Origin: Rhizobium sp. NFR03 | GTDB lineage: Bacteria; Pseudomonadota; Alphaproteobacteria; Rhizobiales; Rhizobiaceae | NCBI RefSeq assembly: GCF_900111275.1 | Contig: NZ_FOGR01000008.1 | Coordinates: 1 to 64,000, forward strand | DNA length: 64,000 nucleotides | Reading direction: 5' to 3' | Shown here: positions 9,610-18,899 of the stretch, one piece after another | Numbering within the stretch: the stretch's first letter is position 1 | Layout of the letters: the number at the start of each line of letters is the position of its first letter | Program-made: the position numbers and the translations under genes | Notes under the pieces: generated by a model | Database searches by the model: none | Told to the model about the DNA's origin: nothing | The model's input: only the letters and a program-made list of their open reading frames with translations

Positions 9610-9613
<4 letters not shown>
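8588..9613 (-). CDS. Ribose-type ABC transporter permease (RbsC family)
   Basis: The integral membrane subunit of a carbohydrate uptake ABC system (CUT2 class) has 341 residues and about eight or more hydrophobic helices. Family signatures are TGGIDLSVGSTIAVSG near residue 80 and ELDAIAAVVLGGTSLAGGRGRIVGTLIG near residue 270, which is where the ATPase docks. The start codon overlaps the stop of the ATPase gene by four bases, so translation is coupled. Only one permease gene is present, as expected for a homodimeric channel of this class. Confidence 0.95.
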
Positions 9614-11121
<1,508 letters not shown>

Positions 11122-11142
11122 GGTCGTAGATCTCGCATGGGT

Positions 11143-11174
11143 GGCGGGAAGCGGGGGAGTTGCCGCTTCCCGCC
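11143..11174 (-). terminator. Strong hairpin between binding-protein and ATPase genes
   Basis: Perfect 12-base arms GGCGGGAAGCGG and CCGCTTCCCGCC are separated by eight bases. There is no run of T after the stem, so it is not a classical full terminator. In this position it more likely limits read-through or protects the upstream mRNA, which would give more binding protein than ATPase and permease. Confidence 0.6.
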
Positions 11175-11235
11175 GGGCGAGCCCTCCCGGTGAACAGGCG
11201 TTTGCCGAAGGGCTCTAACCCGGTGTTGCCGATAC

Positions 11236-11275
11236 CCTCTCCGGCAGCGGCACGAACGGGCTCCGCCGGCAGAGG
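11236..11275 (-). terminator. Second hairpin just after the binding-protein gene
   Basis: CCTCT-CCGGC pairs with GCCGG-C-AGAGG with one bulged base and a loop of about 20 bases. It lies 19 bases after the stop codon of the binding-protein gene and in series with a second strong hairpin further downstream. It probably acts as an attenuator or mRNA 3'-end stabiliser. Confidence 0.5.
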
Positions 11276-11293
11276 CTCAGGACGGTTTCGGCC

Positions 11294-12241
11294 TTACCAG
11301 CCGGTGTACTGGGCGACGTTCTGGCGATCGACGAGCACGCTCTCGATCAGGATCGTCTTGTCGGCTGGCGGTTTGCCCGCAGCGATGGCTTCGGCGACCT
11401 TTACCGCCTGACGGACCATCTCGGCGGGATTCTGCGTTGCCGTTCCGATAAAGGGCGAGCCGTCGCGCTTCAGCTCGTCGACCGCTTCCGGGCTGCCGTC
11501 CACACCGGTGACCTTGATCCGCCCGGCCTTGCCGGCCTGTTCGACCGCGAGAACGGCGCCAAGGGCGGACGGGTCGTTCATACCAAAAATGCCGGTGACA
11601 TCGGGGTTGGCGGTCAACATGTCCGTGGTCACCGCAAGGCCCGACGCGCGGTCGTTTTTAGACGCCTGCTGGCCGACGATCTTGATGCCCGGATAGTTCT
11701 TGGCGACGGCCTTACAGCCGGCGATACGGTCTATGATCGTCTGGATCGGCGTGCCGTCCACCAGGAGAACCTCACCCTTGCCGCCCATCTGCGTGAACAG
11801 ATAGTCGCATGAGCGTTCACCAGCCTGCACCGCATTGGTCATGATGACCGCATCCGCCCCTTTGGCCGGGGTATCTACGGCGATCACAATAACGCCGGCT
11901 TCTTTCGCCCGCACAATGGCGGGCTCGATTCCTGCTTCATCGACGGCGGAGATGACGATGAGGTTGACGCCCTGTTGAATGAAAGCGTCGATCTGCGTGT
12001 TCTGATTAGCGAGGTCGAGCTGGGCGTCCTGTGTATTGACGGTCGCACCGATCGCGCGGGCGGCATCTTCCGCGCCCTTTGTCATTGCCGAGAAGAACGG
12101 GTTCGACATGTCCTGCACCATCAGACCGATTTTCTCGATCTTCTTCGCGTCCTCAGCCGCTGCCGGCTGAACGGCAAAGACGGAACCGATAGCGATAACG
12201 GACGCCGTAATGGCAAGCCGGACGTTTGTTTTGTATTGCAT
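11294..12241 (-). CDS. Periplasmic sugar-binding protein of a ribose-type ABC transporter
   Basis: The 315-residue periplasmic receptor starts at the ATG preceded by GGAGGAAACC. It has a signal peptide (LAITASVIAIGSVFAVQPAAAED, cleaved near residue 30). The mature part is a type I periplasmic binding fold: IGLMVQDMSNPFFSAMTKG at the first lobe, VIVIAVDTPAKGADAVIMTN in the hinge region, and GIFGMNDPSALGAV in the second lobe. It is first in an operon with ATPase, permease and an unknown 451-aa protein. A CCTAATCGTTTAGG operator lies 98 bases upstream. The ligand is not readable from sequence. Confidence 0.94.
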   Translation of the reverse strand: MQYKTNVRLAITASVIAIGSVFAVQPAAAEDAKKIEKIGLMVQDMSNPFFSAMTKGAEDAARAIGATVNTQDAQLDLANQNTQIDAFIQQGVNLIVISAVDEAGIEPAIVRAKEAGVIVIAVDTPAKGADAVIMTNAVQAGERSCDYLFTQMGGKGEVLLVDGTPIQTIIDRIAGCKAVAKNYPGIKIVGQQASKNDRASGLAVTTDMLTANPDVTGIFGMNDPSALGAVLAVEQAGKAGRIKVTGVDGSPEAVDELKRDGSPFIGTATQNPAEMVRQAVKVAEAIAAGKPPADKTILIESVLVDRQNVAQYTGW

Positions 12242-12338
12242 GGTTTCCTCCATTCGCTCGCGCGCCGTGATGTGGCGGGGAGCCTCCTCACCCTTCGTGA
12301 TCGCGACGATCACCGCGATTTCTTTCCGTTACCCCGGG

Positions 12339-12352
12339 CCTAATCGTTTAGG
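12339..12352. promoter_or_regulatory. LacI-family operator upstream of the sugar ABC operon
   Basis: CCTAATCGTTTAGG is a near-perfect palindrome with a central CG, the usual geometry for LacI/GalR-family sites. Exactly the same 14 bases recur in front of the neighbouring LacI-type regulator gene. This strongly suggests that the regulator controls both the transport operon and itself. Confidence 0.8.
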
Positions 12353-12391
12353 TTCGGGATGACGTAATTTTCTTCGGCATGCGCTTCCTCG

Positions 12392-13477
12392 TTATGCCGA
12401 CTTGACTAAAGCGCCATCTAAGACGCTGCCTGCAGCACAGCCGCACGATCCGCGCAGCATCAATCGCGCAGGCACCTGCTGCTGATGTTCAGGCAGATAG
12501 CGTGGGCTGGAGGACTGGCCCTTGCGCTGAGCTTCCTCTTGCTCCTCGATGATCCCGCGCAACATCATGGCTGCGCGTCGACCAACCTCCTCGCTGTGCT
12601 CGTTGAGCACTGTAATCGGCGGATCGGTCAGTGCAGACCAGGCGAACTCATCATATGCTACGACGGCCATATCCTCGGGTATACGGATCATCCGCTGCCG
12701 AAGGAGACCCATTGCGCCGAGCAGCAGCGGATTGTTCCCGGCAATCAGCACATGTGGCGATGTGGCGGAGTCATCGAGATGGTGCGCCAACGCGGTCCGG
12801 GCGGACGCCGCATCGTTCGCGGTCTCAAGCACAACGAGATTTGCACCGGCAAGACGGGCAGCCTCGCGAAGACCGCTCTCGCGACCAAAGCGGGACGACC
12901 ACTTCGTGGGATAGACGAGAAAAAGCCATTCGCGATAGCCGTGCTCGGCTAGGTGCTGACCGACCATCAGGCTGGCATCGTGATTGTTCGTTGTAATGCT
13001 CGGGAAATGCGCCGCTTCCGGCGACGAGTCGACGAAGACGATCGGAATGTCCCATTTGGCCAGAAGCTCCGTGTGTTCCGGCTGAAGCGTCAACGCGGAA
13101 ATAACACCCGCTGTCCGCGACTCGATCAGGCGCTGGACGATGCGGGCCTCCAGCCGCGCATCATAGGCTCCATCGACAGCCACATCACCGATGATAACAG
13201 TCCATGCCGACGGATCGAGCGCCCGCTGGATGCCGGCCATCAGGTCGAGATAGTAGGAGTTGGACGTTCCTGCCGTAACGACAGCCACAGTATCGCGGTT
13301 CGCCCGCCGCAGTTCCTGTGCTGCGCGGTTGACCACGTAGCCAAGCTCCTGCGCGGCTTTCAGGATCTGTTCCCTGCTCTGTTCGGAAACACCATCACCA
13401 CCGCTCAGCGCACGGGATACCGTGAACACCGAGAAGCCGGTGGCATGACTGATATCGCGCATTGTCAAGCGAGCCAA
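12392..13477 (-). CDS. LacI-family transcriptional regulator of the sugar ABC operon
   Basis: A 361-residue repressor with an N-terminal helix-turn-helix (TMRDISHATGFSVFTVSRAL) and a C-terminal sugar-binding periplasmic-type domain. I chose the TTG start at MARLTMRD because GGGAGGAA stands six bases before it and LacI proteins typically begin MARVTLRD. The ATG 39 bases upstream would place the start inside the operator palindrome. The tail ends with several cysteines (LMLRGSCGCAAG). The effector is presumably the sugar moved by the adjacent transporter. Confidence 0.93.
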   Translation of the reverse strand: MARLTMRDISHATGFSVFTVSRALSGGDGVSEQSREQILKAAQELGYVVNRAAQELRRANRDTVAVVTAGTSNSYYLDLMAGIQRALDPSAWTVIIGDVAVDGAYDARLEARIVQRLIESRTAGVISALTLQPEHTELLAKWDIPIVFVDSSPEAAHFPSITTNNHDASLMVGQHLAEHGYREWLFLVYPTKWSSRFGRESGLREAARLAGANLVVLETANDAASARTALAHHLDDSATSPHVLIAGNNPLLLGAMGLLRQRMIRIPEDMAVVAYDEFAWSALTDPPITVLNEHSEEVGRRAAMMLRGIIEEQEEAQRKGQSSSPRYLPEHQQQVPARLMLRGSCGCAAGSVLDGALVKSA

Positions 13478-13514
13478 AGGCTTCCTCCCGGCGATCCAAC
13501 CTCCTCGAACCGCC

Positions 13515-13528
13515 AACCTAATCGTTTA
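13515..13528. promoter_or_regulatory. LacI-family operator at the regulator's own promoter
   Basis: The second exact copy of CCTAATCGTTTAGG lies 37 bases before the TTG start of the LacI-type gene. It points to autoregulation. Confidence 0.8.
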
Positions 13529-13708
13529 GGTAAGGTGACAAGTTTATGTCTATGTGTCAAGATCGATGTTGGCCATATCAACGCTGTACCGATGACGTCG
13601 CCTCCATGTTTATGATGACGCGGTCGTTGACTAGATCATGGATCGCGCCGGGGAGACAACGCGCATGCACCGGGCATTCCATCTCATTGGGTACAACAGG
13701 CAAAGCCT

Positions 13709-14098
13709 TCATCGTATGTCATACGGCACGATTGTTCTCTGGTTGTGATCAACGCCGATCCGTCCCTTCATAGGGGGCCAAGCTCGGCTCGCGCAGGCGG
13801 TTCGTTCGCAGATCCGACACGATATTCCTATGGGCTGGAACGTCGGCCGCGGTGTATCGAGAAACTCGTCTGCGTAGACAAAAGTGTCGGCGCTGCTCAT
13901 TTCGCATCCGAATGCCAGCGCATAGGCTATGTCCTGTCCAAGAAACCCGCCTGACCGCTTTGTAACCTGTACCGCGAGTGAGAGGTACTTTCCGCCGTCA
14001 GGCGTTTCCACAACCTGTCGCAGAATATACGCCGCCGTCCAAGGAGCGCAGCTAATCGCGCACACCCGAAACGACGTCTCGCTGTATGAGGAGATCAT
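13709..14098 (-). pseudogene. C-terminal relic of an ScfR/DUF2083-type XRE regulator
   Basis: The segment reads LRQVVETPDGGKYLSLAVQV, then FGCEMSSADTFVYADEF, IGISCRICERTACASRAWPP and VDHNQR. This is the conserved C-terminal part (DUF2083) of short-chain-fatty-acid-type XRE regulators, including the cysteine pattern CRxCER. The N-terminal helix-turn-helix and central region are missing. The first 20 or so residues are only loosely similar to the family. Homologues are around 450-500 residues, so this is a fragment. The 150 bases between it and the LacI operator hold nothing I can identify. Confidence 0.7.
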
Positions 14099-14220
14099 TG
14101 CGACATATCGGAAAAACGGACTGCTGCCCTAGTGGCTCCACAGTCGCTACTGGAAAGTTTGGCACTGCATCGGTGCCCTCAAGTCACAGGGAGTTGATGC
14201 TGCGACGGGCCCTCCTACTG

Positions 14221-14402
14221 CTAATAATCAGCACGCGGCGTCGCCCCGTCGGTACTCCCCGTTGCCCCTCCCAACTTGGCCTTGAGTGAGGGATCAAGCG
14301 TCAGCTCAATAGCCGCAAGCGTATCGGTCAGTTGATAAGCGCGGCTTGCGCCGATGACCGGTTCAGCAATCACCGGATTAGCAGTCCCCGGCAATTGTCA
14401 GC
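14221..14402 (-). pseudogene. C-terminal relic of an aldo/keto reductase
   Basis: The minus strand reads NPVIAEPVIGASRAYQLTDT followed by LAAIELTLDPSLKAKL and a short degenerate end. PVIGASRxxQLxDxLAAxELTL is the NADPH-adenine-binding tail of aldo/keto reductases. The barrel and catalytic tetrad are absent. It lies 120 bases from the ScfR relic in the same orientation, so both are probably parts of one decayed region. Confidence 0.65.
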
Positions 14403-14866
14403 TTCGTCAGCGAATTCCCCTTTCTGCGTCGATGGATTTCAGTTTCTCGATGCTTGCGTATTCCAAGTGCCCGCTCACCCCTGAGCGCCTACTCCCCGGT
14501 GGACATAGCCGATACGTCGATGAGAGGACGGGTGAAATCGTCATCGGTGTCGAGGAAAGCCAATCCACAATCCGGGGCAGGCAACTGACCAAGACTTTGA
14601 GTGTACCCGTTCGCAACGAGGTTAAGGGCCGCGTCGTCTTGAATCGGGCTGAAGCTACTCCTTCTAATGCAACCCAGCCTGATAATAAACCTGGTGAACA
14701 CCGCTAGATCGGCGTCTGGAACTGATCCACTCCGGAGGTTGCAGCCACCCACATTCGCGCTCCGACGTAAGGCGATGAGCGAAGGCTGAAAGCCATTTTG
14801 GCGCTGGTGGAGATCCAAAACGGACATACGAATCAGGAACCCGGACACGGTTCGCTTTTCGAGAAG
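14403..14866. other. Stretch without a recognisable gene
   Basis: Open frames exist on both strands (for example about 118 codons on each), but none has a recognisable motif or a convincing ribosome-binding site. Given the relics on the left, this is probably decayed sequence plus the promoter region of the histidine kinase gene. Confidence 0.5.
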
Positions 14867-16612
14867 ATGGATCGAATTCCTGTGCCTGCTACCAAGGGTA
14901 TAATTTTAGATGCATTATTGATAGGAAGACCTGATTTCTTGTCGCGATTTATAAGAGGTTTTCGTCTTTTGAAGCTGAATCGGCATGGCCAGTCCGACGG
15001 AGAGTTCGATACGGAGAAGGCGCAGGCACTTGTGCGGATCATCATCGTCACGGGAGCAATTAGCTACGTGCTGCCGTCGATATTGATGGGAGCCACGCCC
15101 ACCGAAGCTTGGGGTGTAGTGCCTCTTCTCATCTATTACTTCCCATTCTCGCTTGCGGCCTATCTGTGGATTGCCCGTCGGCCTGGCGAGAACAGGCTGC
15201 GCCGCACCATTACGATCACGCACGATCTTGGGGCGCTGACATTCACGGTTGCAATGGGAGGCGCGACGTTTCTTCCGCTCTTCGCCATCATGCTGTGGAT
15301 CACTGTGGGGAACGGACTTCGCTTCGGGCCCGCTTACCTCAAGGCCTCAACAGCTGCCACGCTGTCAGGCATCGCGGCGATTACCTACGCCAATCCGTAT
15401 TGGCAACAAAACCCGTTCATGGTCCTGACCTTCGCACTGACGACGCTGCTTGTTCCAGCCTATATTTACGTGCTGCTCGGTCGGCTCCGTAAAGCGTACG
15501 AGGCGGCACAGGAAGCGAGCTTATCAAAATCCCGATTCCTTGCGCAGGCGAGCCACGACTTGCGTCAGCCAATCCACGCCATCAGTCTTTTTACGGCCTG
15601 CCTGCGTGATGCAAGTCTGCAACCAAAAGAGTTGCAGATGGTCGAGAACATCGACCGATCGCTGCAGAGCGTATCGCGCCTGTTCAAGTCTCTTCTGGAT
15701 ATTTCGACACTCGACAGCGGCAGAGTTACGCCGAAGTTGGAAAAGATCGCGATCGCGGAGGTGATCGACGATGTCGTACGCCAAAATTACGAGACGGCAC
15801 AACTGAGTGGTGTCGAACTGCGCGTCGCGACCTGTAGCGCCGTTGTCGAAATCGACCGGGCTCTGTTCACGACCATGCTTCAGAACATCGTCAACAATGC
15901 AGTGAAGTATGCTGCGGGCCAGGTTATCGTTATCGGATGCCGACGTACCTCCAGACAGCGCTTGGCAGTTCAGGTGTACGATCGGGGTCCGGGTATTCCG
16001 TTCGAGCACCAGTCGAAGGTGTTCAACGAGTTCTATCAGGTTCGCGAACGTGGCGATAAAGACGTAGAGGGTGTAGGCCTCGGCTTGCCTATCGTAAGGC
16101 GTCTTTCCCATCTCCTCGATGTGAACGTCACGCTCCGATCAGTGCCGGGCAAAGGAACCTGCGTGACCTTGGGGAACTTGCAGATCGCTCGCAAAGTCAC
16201 TTCCGCTGGTGTAAAAGTCCCAACAGAACCGACGTCGGTCGGCGGGCTACGGGTCCTGCTGGTGGAAGACGATGAGGCGGTATTGGCTGCCACGGCCAGC
16301 CTTCTGCGCAAATGGGGATGCGAGGTTCAGGCTGAACTGGCGATACCAGAACAGGTGGCCGAGTGCGATCTCCTGATAACAGATTTTGACCTTGGCGGCG
16401 GCGTAACTGGAACGGAGTGCATTCATCTTGTCAGGAAGCGGGCCGGACGACAGGTTCCGGTCGTCGTCATGAGCGGCCATGACGAGGCGCGAGTGAGGGA
16501 GGATCTGGGTTCGCCCGACATTCCTATTTTGTCCAAGCCCGTTCGACCTGCCGAATTGCGCTCGATAATCGTCGTCAATGGCATGGAAGCTCGCAAAGCG
16601 TTGGTGACCTGA
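14867..16612 (+). CDS. Hybrid sensor histidine kinase/response regulator
   Basis: The N-terminus is uncertain: this ATG has only a weak GAGAAG upstream, and homologues probably start slightly further in, near FLSRFIRGFRLL. Several membrane helices lie in the first 200 residues (LVRIIIVTGAISYVLPSIL, VVPLLIYYFPFSLAAYLWI, FMVLTFALTTLLVPAYIYVLL). The dimerisation and phosphoacceptor motif is SRFLAQASHDLRQPIHAIS, followed by the ATPase domain (NIVNNAVKYA, DRGPGIPFEHQ, GVGLGLPIVRRL). A receiver domain follows (RVLLVEDDEAVL, DLLITDFDLGGG, LSKPVRPAEL). No output domain or partner regulator is nearby, so the target is unknown. The signal is probably sensed in or at the membrane. Confidence 0.9.
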   Translation: MDRIPVPATKGIILDALLIGRPDFLSRFIRGFRLLKLNRHGQSDGEFDTEKAQALVRIIIVTGAISYVLPSILMGATPTEAWGVVPLLIYYFPFSLAAYLWIARRPGENRLRRTITITHDLGALTFTVAMGGATFLPLFAIMLWITVGNGLRFGPAYLKASTAATLSGIAAITYANPYWQQNPFMVLTFALTTLLVPAYIYVLLGRLRKAYEAAQEASLSKSRFLAQASHDLRQPIHAISLFTACLRDASLQPKELQMVENIDRSLQSVSRLFKSLLDISTLDSGRVTPKLEKIAIAEVIDDVVRQNYETAQLSGVELRVATCSAVVEIDRALFTTMLQNIVNNAVKYAAGQVIVIGCRRTSRQRLAVQVYDRGPGIPFEHQSKVFNEFYQVRERGDKDVEGVGLGLPIVRRLSHLLDVNVTLRSVPGKGTCVTLGNLQIARKVTSAGVKVPTEPTSVGGLRVLLVEDDEAVLAATASLLRKWGCEVQAELAIPEQVAECDLLITDFDLGGGVTGTECIHLVRKRAGRQVPVVVMSGHDEARVREDLGSPDIPILSKPVRPAELRSIIVVNGMEARKALVT

Positions 16613-16794
16613 TCCCCAAGATCCCACCGCTGGCTGTGGGCGGGATGCGACCTGCTAGTACATGTGAACTGATGCAATTTCAGGTCTGCCACGGCATCAA
16701 GGTAGATCGTGGGAGTGTAGAAGTCTGGAGGAGATAGGTTGTCGCGAAATCCCAACACTCGCAGCGTCCGAAATCCAGGACTTCGGCGATAACC

Positions 16795-17403
16795 TCACGG
16801 CTCCCGCTGACGCGCCAGCCAGACCGTGTGCCCGCCACAGTCAGGGTCTTCCGCAACGTGGGCCACAACTTCAAAGCCGTTTCGGTCGAGCAGCAGGCGG
16901 TATTCGTCGGGGCCGAGGCTGGCGTGATAGAGGGGTTCTCCTTCCAACGTGCCTATGGCTTCTCCAACGGAGGGACCGCTCGTGAACAGCAATGGTGCTT
17001 CCGGTTCGAGATGGTCGCGGAAGATGGGGAACATCATGCGCTGATCGTGAGGCGCAAGGTGAAAGAAGCTGTCCCAGGCGATCAGTCCGCCATATTTCCG
17101 ATCCAGTTTCAGCGAGCGCATATCCGCCACTTCCGATGTCTCGCCGGGCAGGTTGGCCCGGAATAAGGCAACCATCTCGGGCGAACCGTCCACGCCGGTC
17201 ACCCGATGACCTCTGCCGACAAGGTAACGAGCGATAGGCTCGCCAGATCCGCATCCAATATCGAGCACCGTTGCCCCTTGCTGCACCATGTCGGCAAACC
17301 GCTCGACCCACACGCGCTCTGACAGCACCGTACCGCGCACGTTTGTCCACGCGTCAGCATGGCGACGATAAAGGTCTATGATGCGGGCCGCTTCGTCGAT
17401 CAT
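16795..17403 (-). CDS. Class I SAM-dependent methyltransferase
   Basis: A 202-residue soluble protein with the Rossmann methyltransferase core. Motif I is VLDIGCGSGEPIARYLVGRG, which binds S-adenosylmethionine. An acidic loop VTGVDGSPEMV follows, then motif II around GGLIAWDSFFHL. The C-terminus (FEVVAHVAEDPDCGGHTVWLARQ) is typical of small-molecule or antibiotic-type methyltransferases. The substrate cannot be inferred. The gene stands alone. The upstream 300 bases contain an A/T-rich patch but no further gene until vapB. Confidence 0.88.
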   Translation of the reverse strand: MIDEAARIIDLYRRHADAWTNVRGTVLSERVWVERFADMVQQGATVLDIGCGSGEPIARYLVGRGHRVTGVDGSPEMVALFRANLPGETSEVADMRSLKLDRKYGGLIAWDSFFHLAPHDQRMMFPIFRDHLEPEAPLLFTSGPSVGEAIGTLEGEPLYHASLGPDEYRLLLDRNGFEVVAHVAEDPDCGGHTVWLARQREP

Positions 17404-17622
17404 GCTCTCACTGTCTATCTGCTGTGTCCGGTGTCGCCAATCTCCCGATTAAATTTCAATTTCGCGACCGACTTTTGCACCGCCGCAGCATAGGATTTTC
17501 GCGCCGGAGTTCACCGCGCCTGCGTTGGCGCAGTGCGGGGGTGTTTTATATAAAAAATTCCGTTATTACGTATAGATCAGGAGTTTAGTGCGGTTGCTCG
17601 ACGGTGCTTCGCCTTGAACCAA

Positions 17623-17632
17623 TCGAACCTAC
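17623..17632. repeat. Direct repeat TCGAACCTAC, left of vapBC
   Basis: The same ten bases recur 733 bases further right, just after vapC. The reverse complement GTAGGTTCGA is the T-arm word common to many tRNA genes. The flanking bases do not form a tRNA here. Possibly a trace of an insertion event, but chance cannot be excluded. Confidence 0.35.
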
Positions 17633-17681
17633 GATCCGCAAAACACGAAGACAGCAGCCACACTGAACGAGTCGTAGATTT

Positions 17682-17699
17682 TAGCACCAAATGGTGCTA
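17682..17699. promoter_or_regulatory. Palindrome upstream of vapB, candidate VapBC operator
   Basis: TAGCACC-AAAT-GGTGCTA has perfect 7-base arms and ends 29 bases before the vapB start. VapB antitoxins, alone or with VapC, repress their own operon by binding such inverted repeats at the promoter. Position and symmetry fit well. Confidence 0.65.
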
Positions 17700-17728
17700 G
17701 ATCAGCCACTCATCTGCGGGAGCTAGAT

Positions 17729-17929
17729 ATGCGATCTACCATTAATCTCGACGACAATCTCATGGAACGGGCCAAGTTGCTCACAGGCACGAAGGAGACA
17801 GCAGCTCTTGTTCGACAAGCGCTGGAGACGCTGGTGCGTGTGGAATCCGGCAAAAGGCTGATCGCGCTTGGCGGCTCTATGCCTGAGGCTAAGGCATCGC
17901 CTCGCCGGCGGAGCGACGTCGCCAAGTGA
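17729..17929 (+). CDS. vapB: VapB-type antitoxin
   Basis: A 66-residue protein starting MRSTINLDDNLMERAKLLTG, the ribbon-helix-helix type N-terminus of VapB (family VapB/YgiT-like, DUF2191), followed by KETAALVRQALETLVRVES. The short basic tail would wrap the toxin. The start is preceded by GGGAGCT. The TGA stop overlaps the GTG start of the toxin gene, so the two are translated together with antitoxin first. Confidence 0.9.
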   Translation: MRSTINLDDNLMERAKLLTGTKETAALVRQALETLVRVESGKRLIALGGSMPEAKASPRRRSDVAK

Positions 17930-18309
17930 TCCTGGTAGACACCTCAATCTGGCTAGATCATTTTCGATACGGAGACGCAGAGCTACGAAAAATCATCGAT
18001 GATGACAGTTTGCTCTGCCACCCTTTCATTGTCGGCGAACTGGCGCTTGGTAGCCTGCGAGAACGCGATGCAGTTCTTGCTTTCCTGGCAGCTCAACGCG
18101 AAGCAATGATAGCGACCCATGCGGAGGTAATGACGATAATCGATCGCCATTCGATATTCAGCATGGGGATCGGTTACACGGATGCGCACTTGTTGACTTC
18201 AACACTGCTGGACAAACGGTCTAGTTTGTGGACAAGAGATAAGCGCCTGGCGGCCGCAGCACAAAAAGTCGGCGCAGCGCTTCATCTAGATGCGCAAGCC
18301 TCTCATTAG
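17926..18309 (+). CDS. vapC: VapC-type PIN-domain ribonuclease toxin
   Basis: A 127-residue PIN-domain protein. The four acidic residues that hold the catalytic magnesium are all present: D5 in MILVDTSIWLDHF, E38 in VGELALGSL, D86 in GIGYTDAHLL and D105 in LWTRDKRL. It is expected to cut RNA (tRNA or rRNA in characterised members) when not bound by VapB. It starts with GTG overlapping the antitoxin stop in a four-base GTGA overlap. The pair appears intact within a region of decayed genes, as is common for such modules. Confidence 0.93.
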   Translation: MILVDTSIWLDHFRYGDAELRKIIDDDSLLCHPFIVGELALGSLRERDAVLAFLAAQREAMIATHAEVMTIIDRHSIFSMGIGYTDAHLLTSTLLDKRSSLWTRDKRLAAAAQKVGAALHLDAQASH

Positions 18310-18345
18310 AACCGCAAGGCGGGACCGTTCAGCTCTATGAAGCAC

Positions 18346-18408
18346 TTGACCGGATTCGAACCTACAACCCTTGTGGCAACCAGTGACAAGCTCGACACCA
18401 TTGCTCCA
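18346..18408 (-). other. tRNA-like relic
   Basis: Read on the minus strand the segment has a D-arm-like GGAGCAATGGTGTCGAGC, an anticodon-arm-like pair CTTGT/ACAAG, and GTAGGTTCGAATCC in the place of a T arm. The T stem does not close and the acceptor stem is absent, so it is not a functional tRNA. It may be the trace of an integration event at a tRNA end, or a chance resemblance. Confidence 0.25.
18356..18365. repeat. Direct repeat TCGAACCTAC, right of vapBC
   Basis: Second copy of the ten bases found upstream of vapB, here inside the tRNA-like relic. The two copies bracket the toxin-antitoxin pair. Confidence 0.35.
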
Positions 18409-18557
18409 TTCAAGATCGATGAGGTGTCGGATATCGATGATCGGATCATACAGCGCGGCACCCGCCATAAGGCTTCGTTTTGAAGAGAAAGCGTTCAGGC
18501 TTATACCGCCGAATGACTGGTAGCTGTTGTGTCAAAAATCGCTTGCGGCCGAAGCGG

Positions 18558-18899
18558 TCACTGCGGTAAGCGCTCTGTTTCGCTTGGAACGTATTCAGAA
18601 TCTGAGTTTTTTCTCTCCACGGGAGTACAAAGTAAAATTCGCGCATACGCTTGCTCTGCGGCATCTGCCGCGGCGATATGTGAGGGCGCTTGGCCCGCTA
18701 CATCGTCTGCGGCGAGGCCATTATGGAGTACCGTCAACTCCCAATACCAATTCTCATTCAAGCTGATGTCGGAGACTGCGAGTTAGATACGCGCGACAAC
18801 CTTATCTCCGTCTAGGCCCTTAAAATCGCCATGACTAATCGGGTTGGCCTTGCGCCATTCAAGCCGCTCGTTAACAGAAGTAGGGACCGTTATGCTCAT
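18558..18899 (-). pseudogene. Small conserved protein gene interrupted by one stop codon
   Basis: One continuous frame of 113 codons runs from an ATG at 18899 (MSITVPTSVNERLEWRKANP) through HGDFKGLDGDKVVARI, a TAA at codon 39, then NENWYWELTVLHNG and IAAADAAEQAYARI. The layout matches small rhizobial proteins of about 80-110 residues with GDxxVGRIYxxxxGxxxxxWFW and a helical tail. The TAA stands where a tyrosine is usual (RIY), one base change away. Function unknown. The 290 bases to the right of it show no gene. Confidence 0.55.

Noticed and set aside
16623-16640. Hairpin CCCAC/GTGGG between the kinase and methyltransferase genes
   Set aside because: Only five base pairs with an eight-base loop and no T run; too weak to call a terminator.
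17560-17660. A tRNA gene left of vapBC
   Set aside because: Only a T-arm-like word is present. No acceptor, D or anticodon stem can be drawn.
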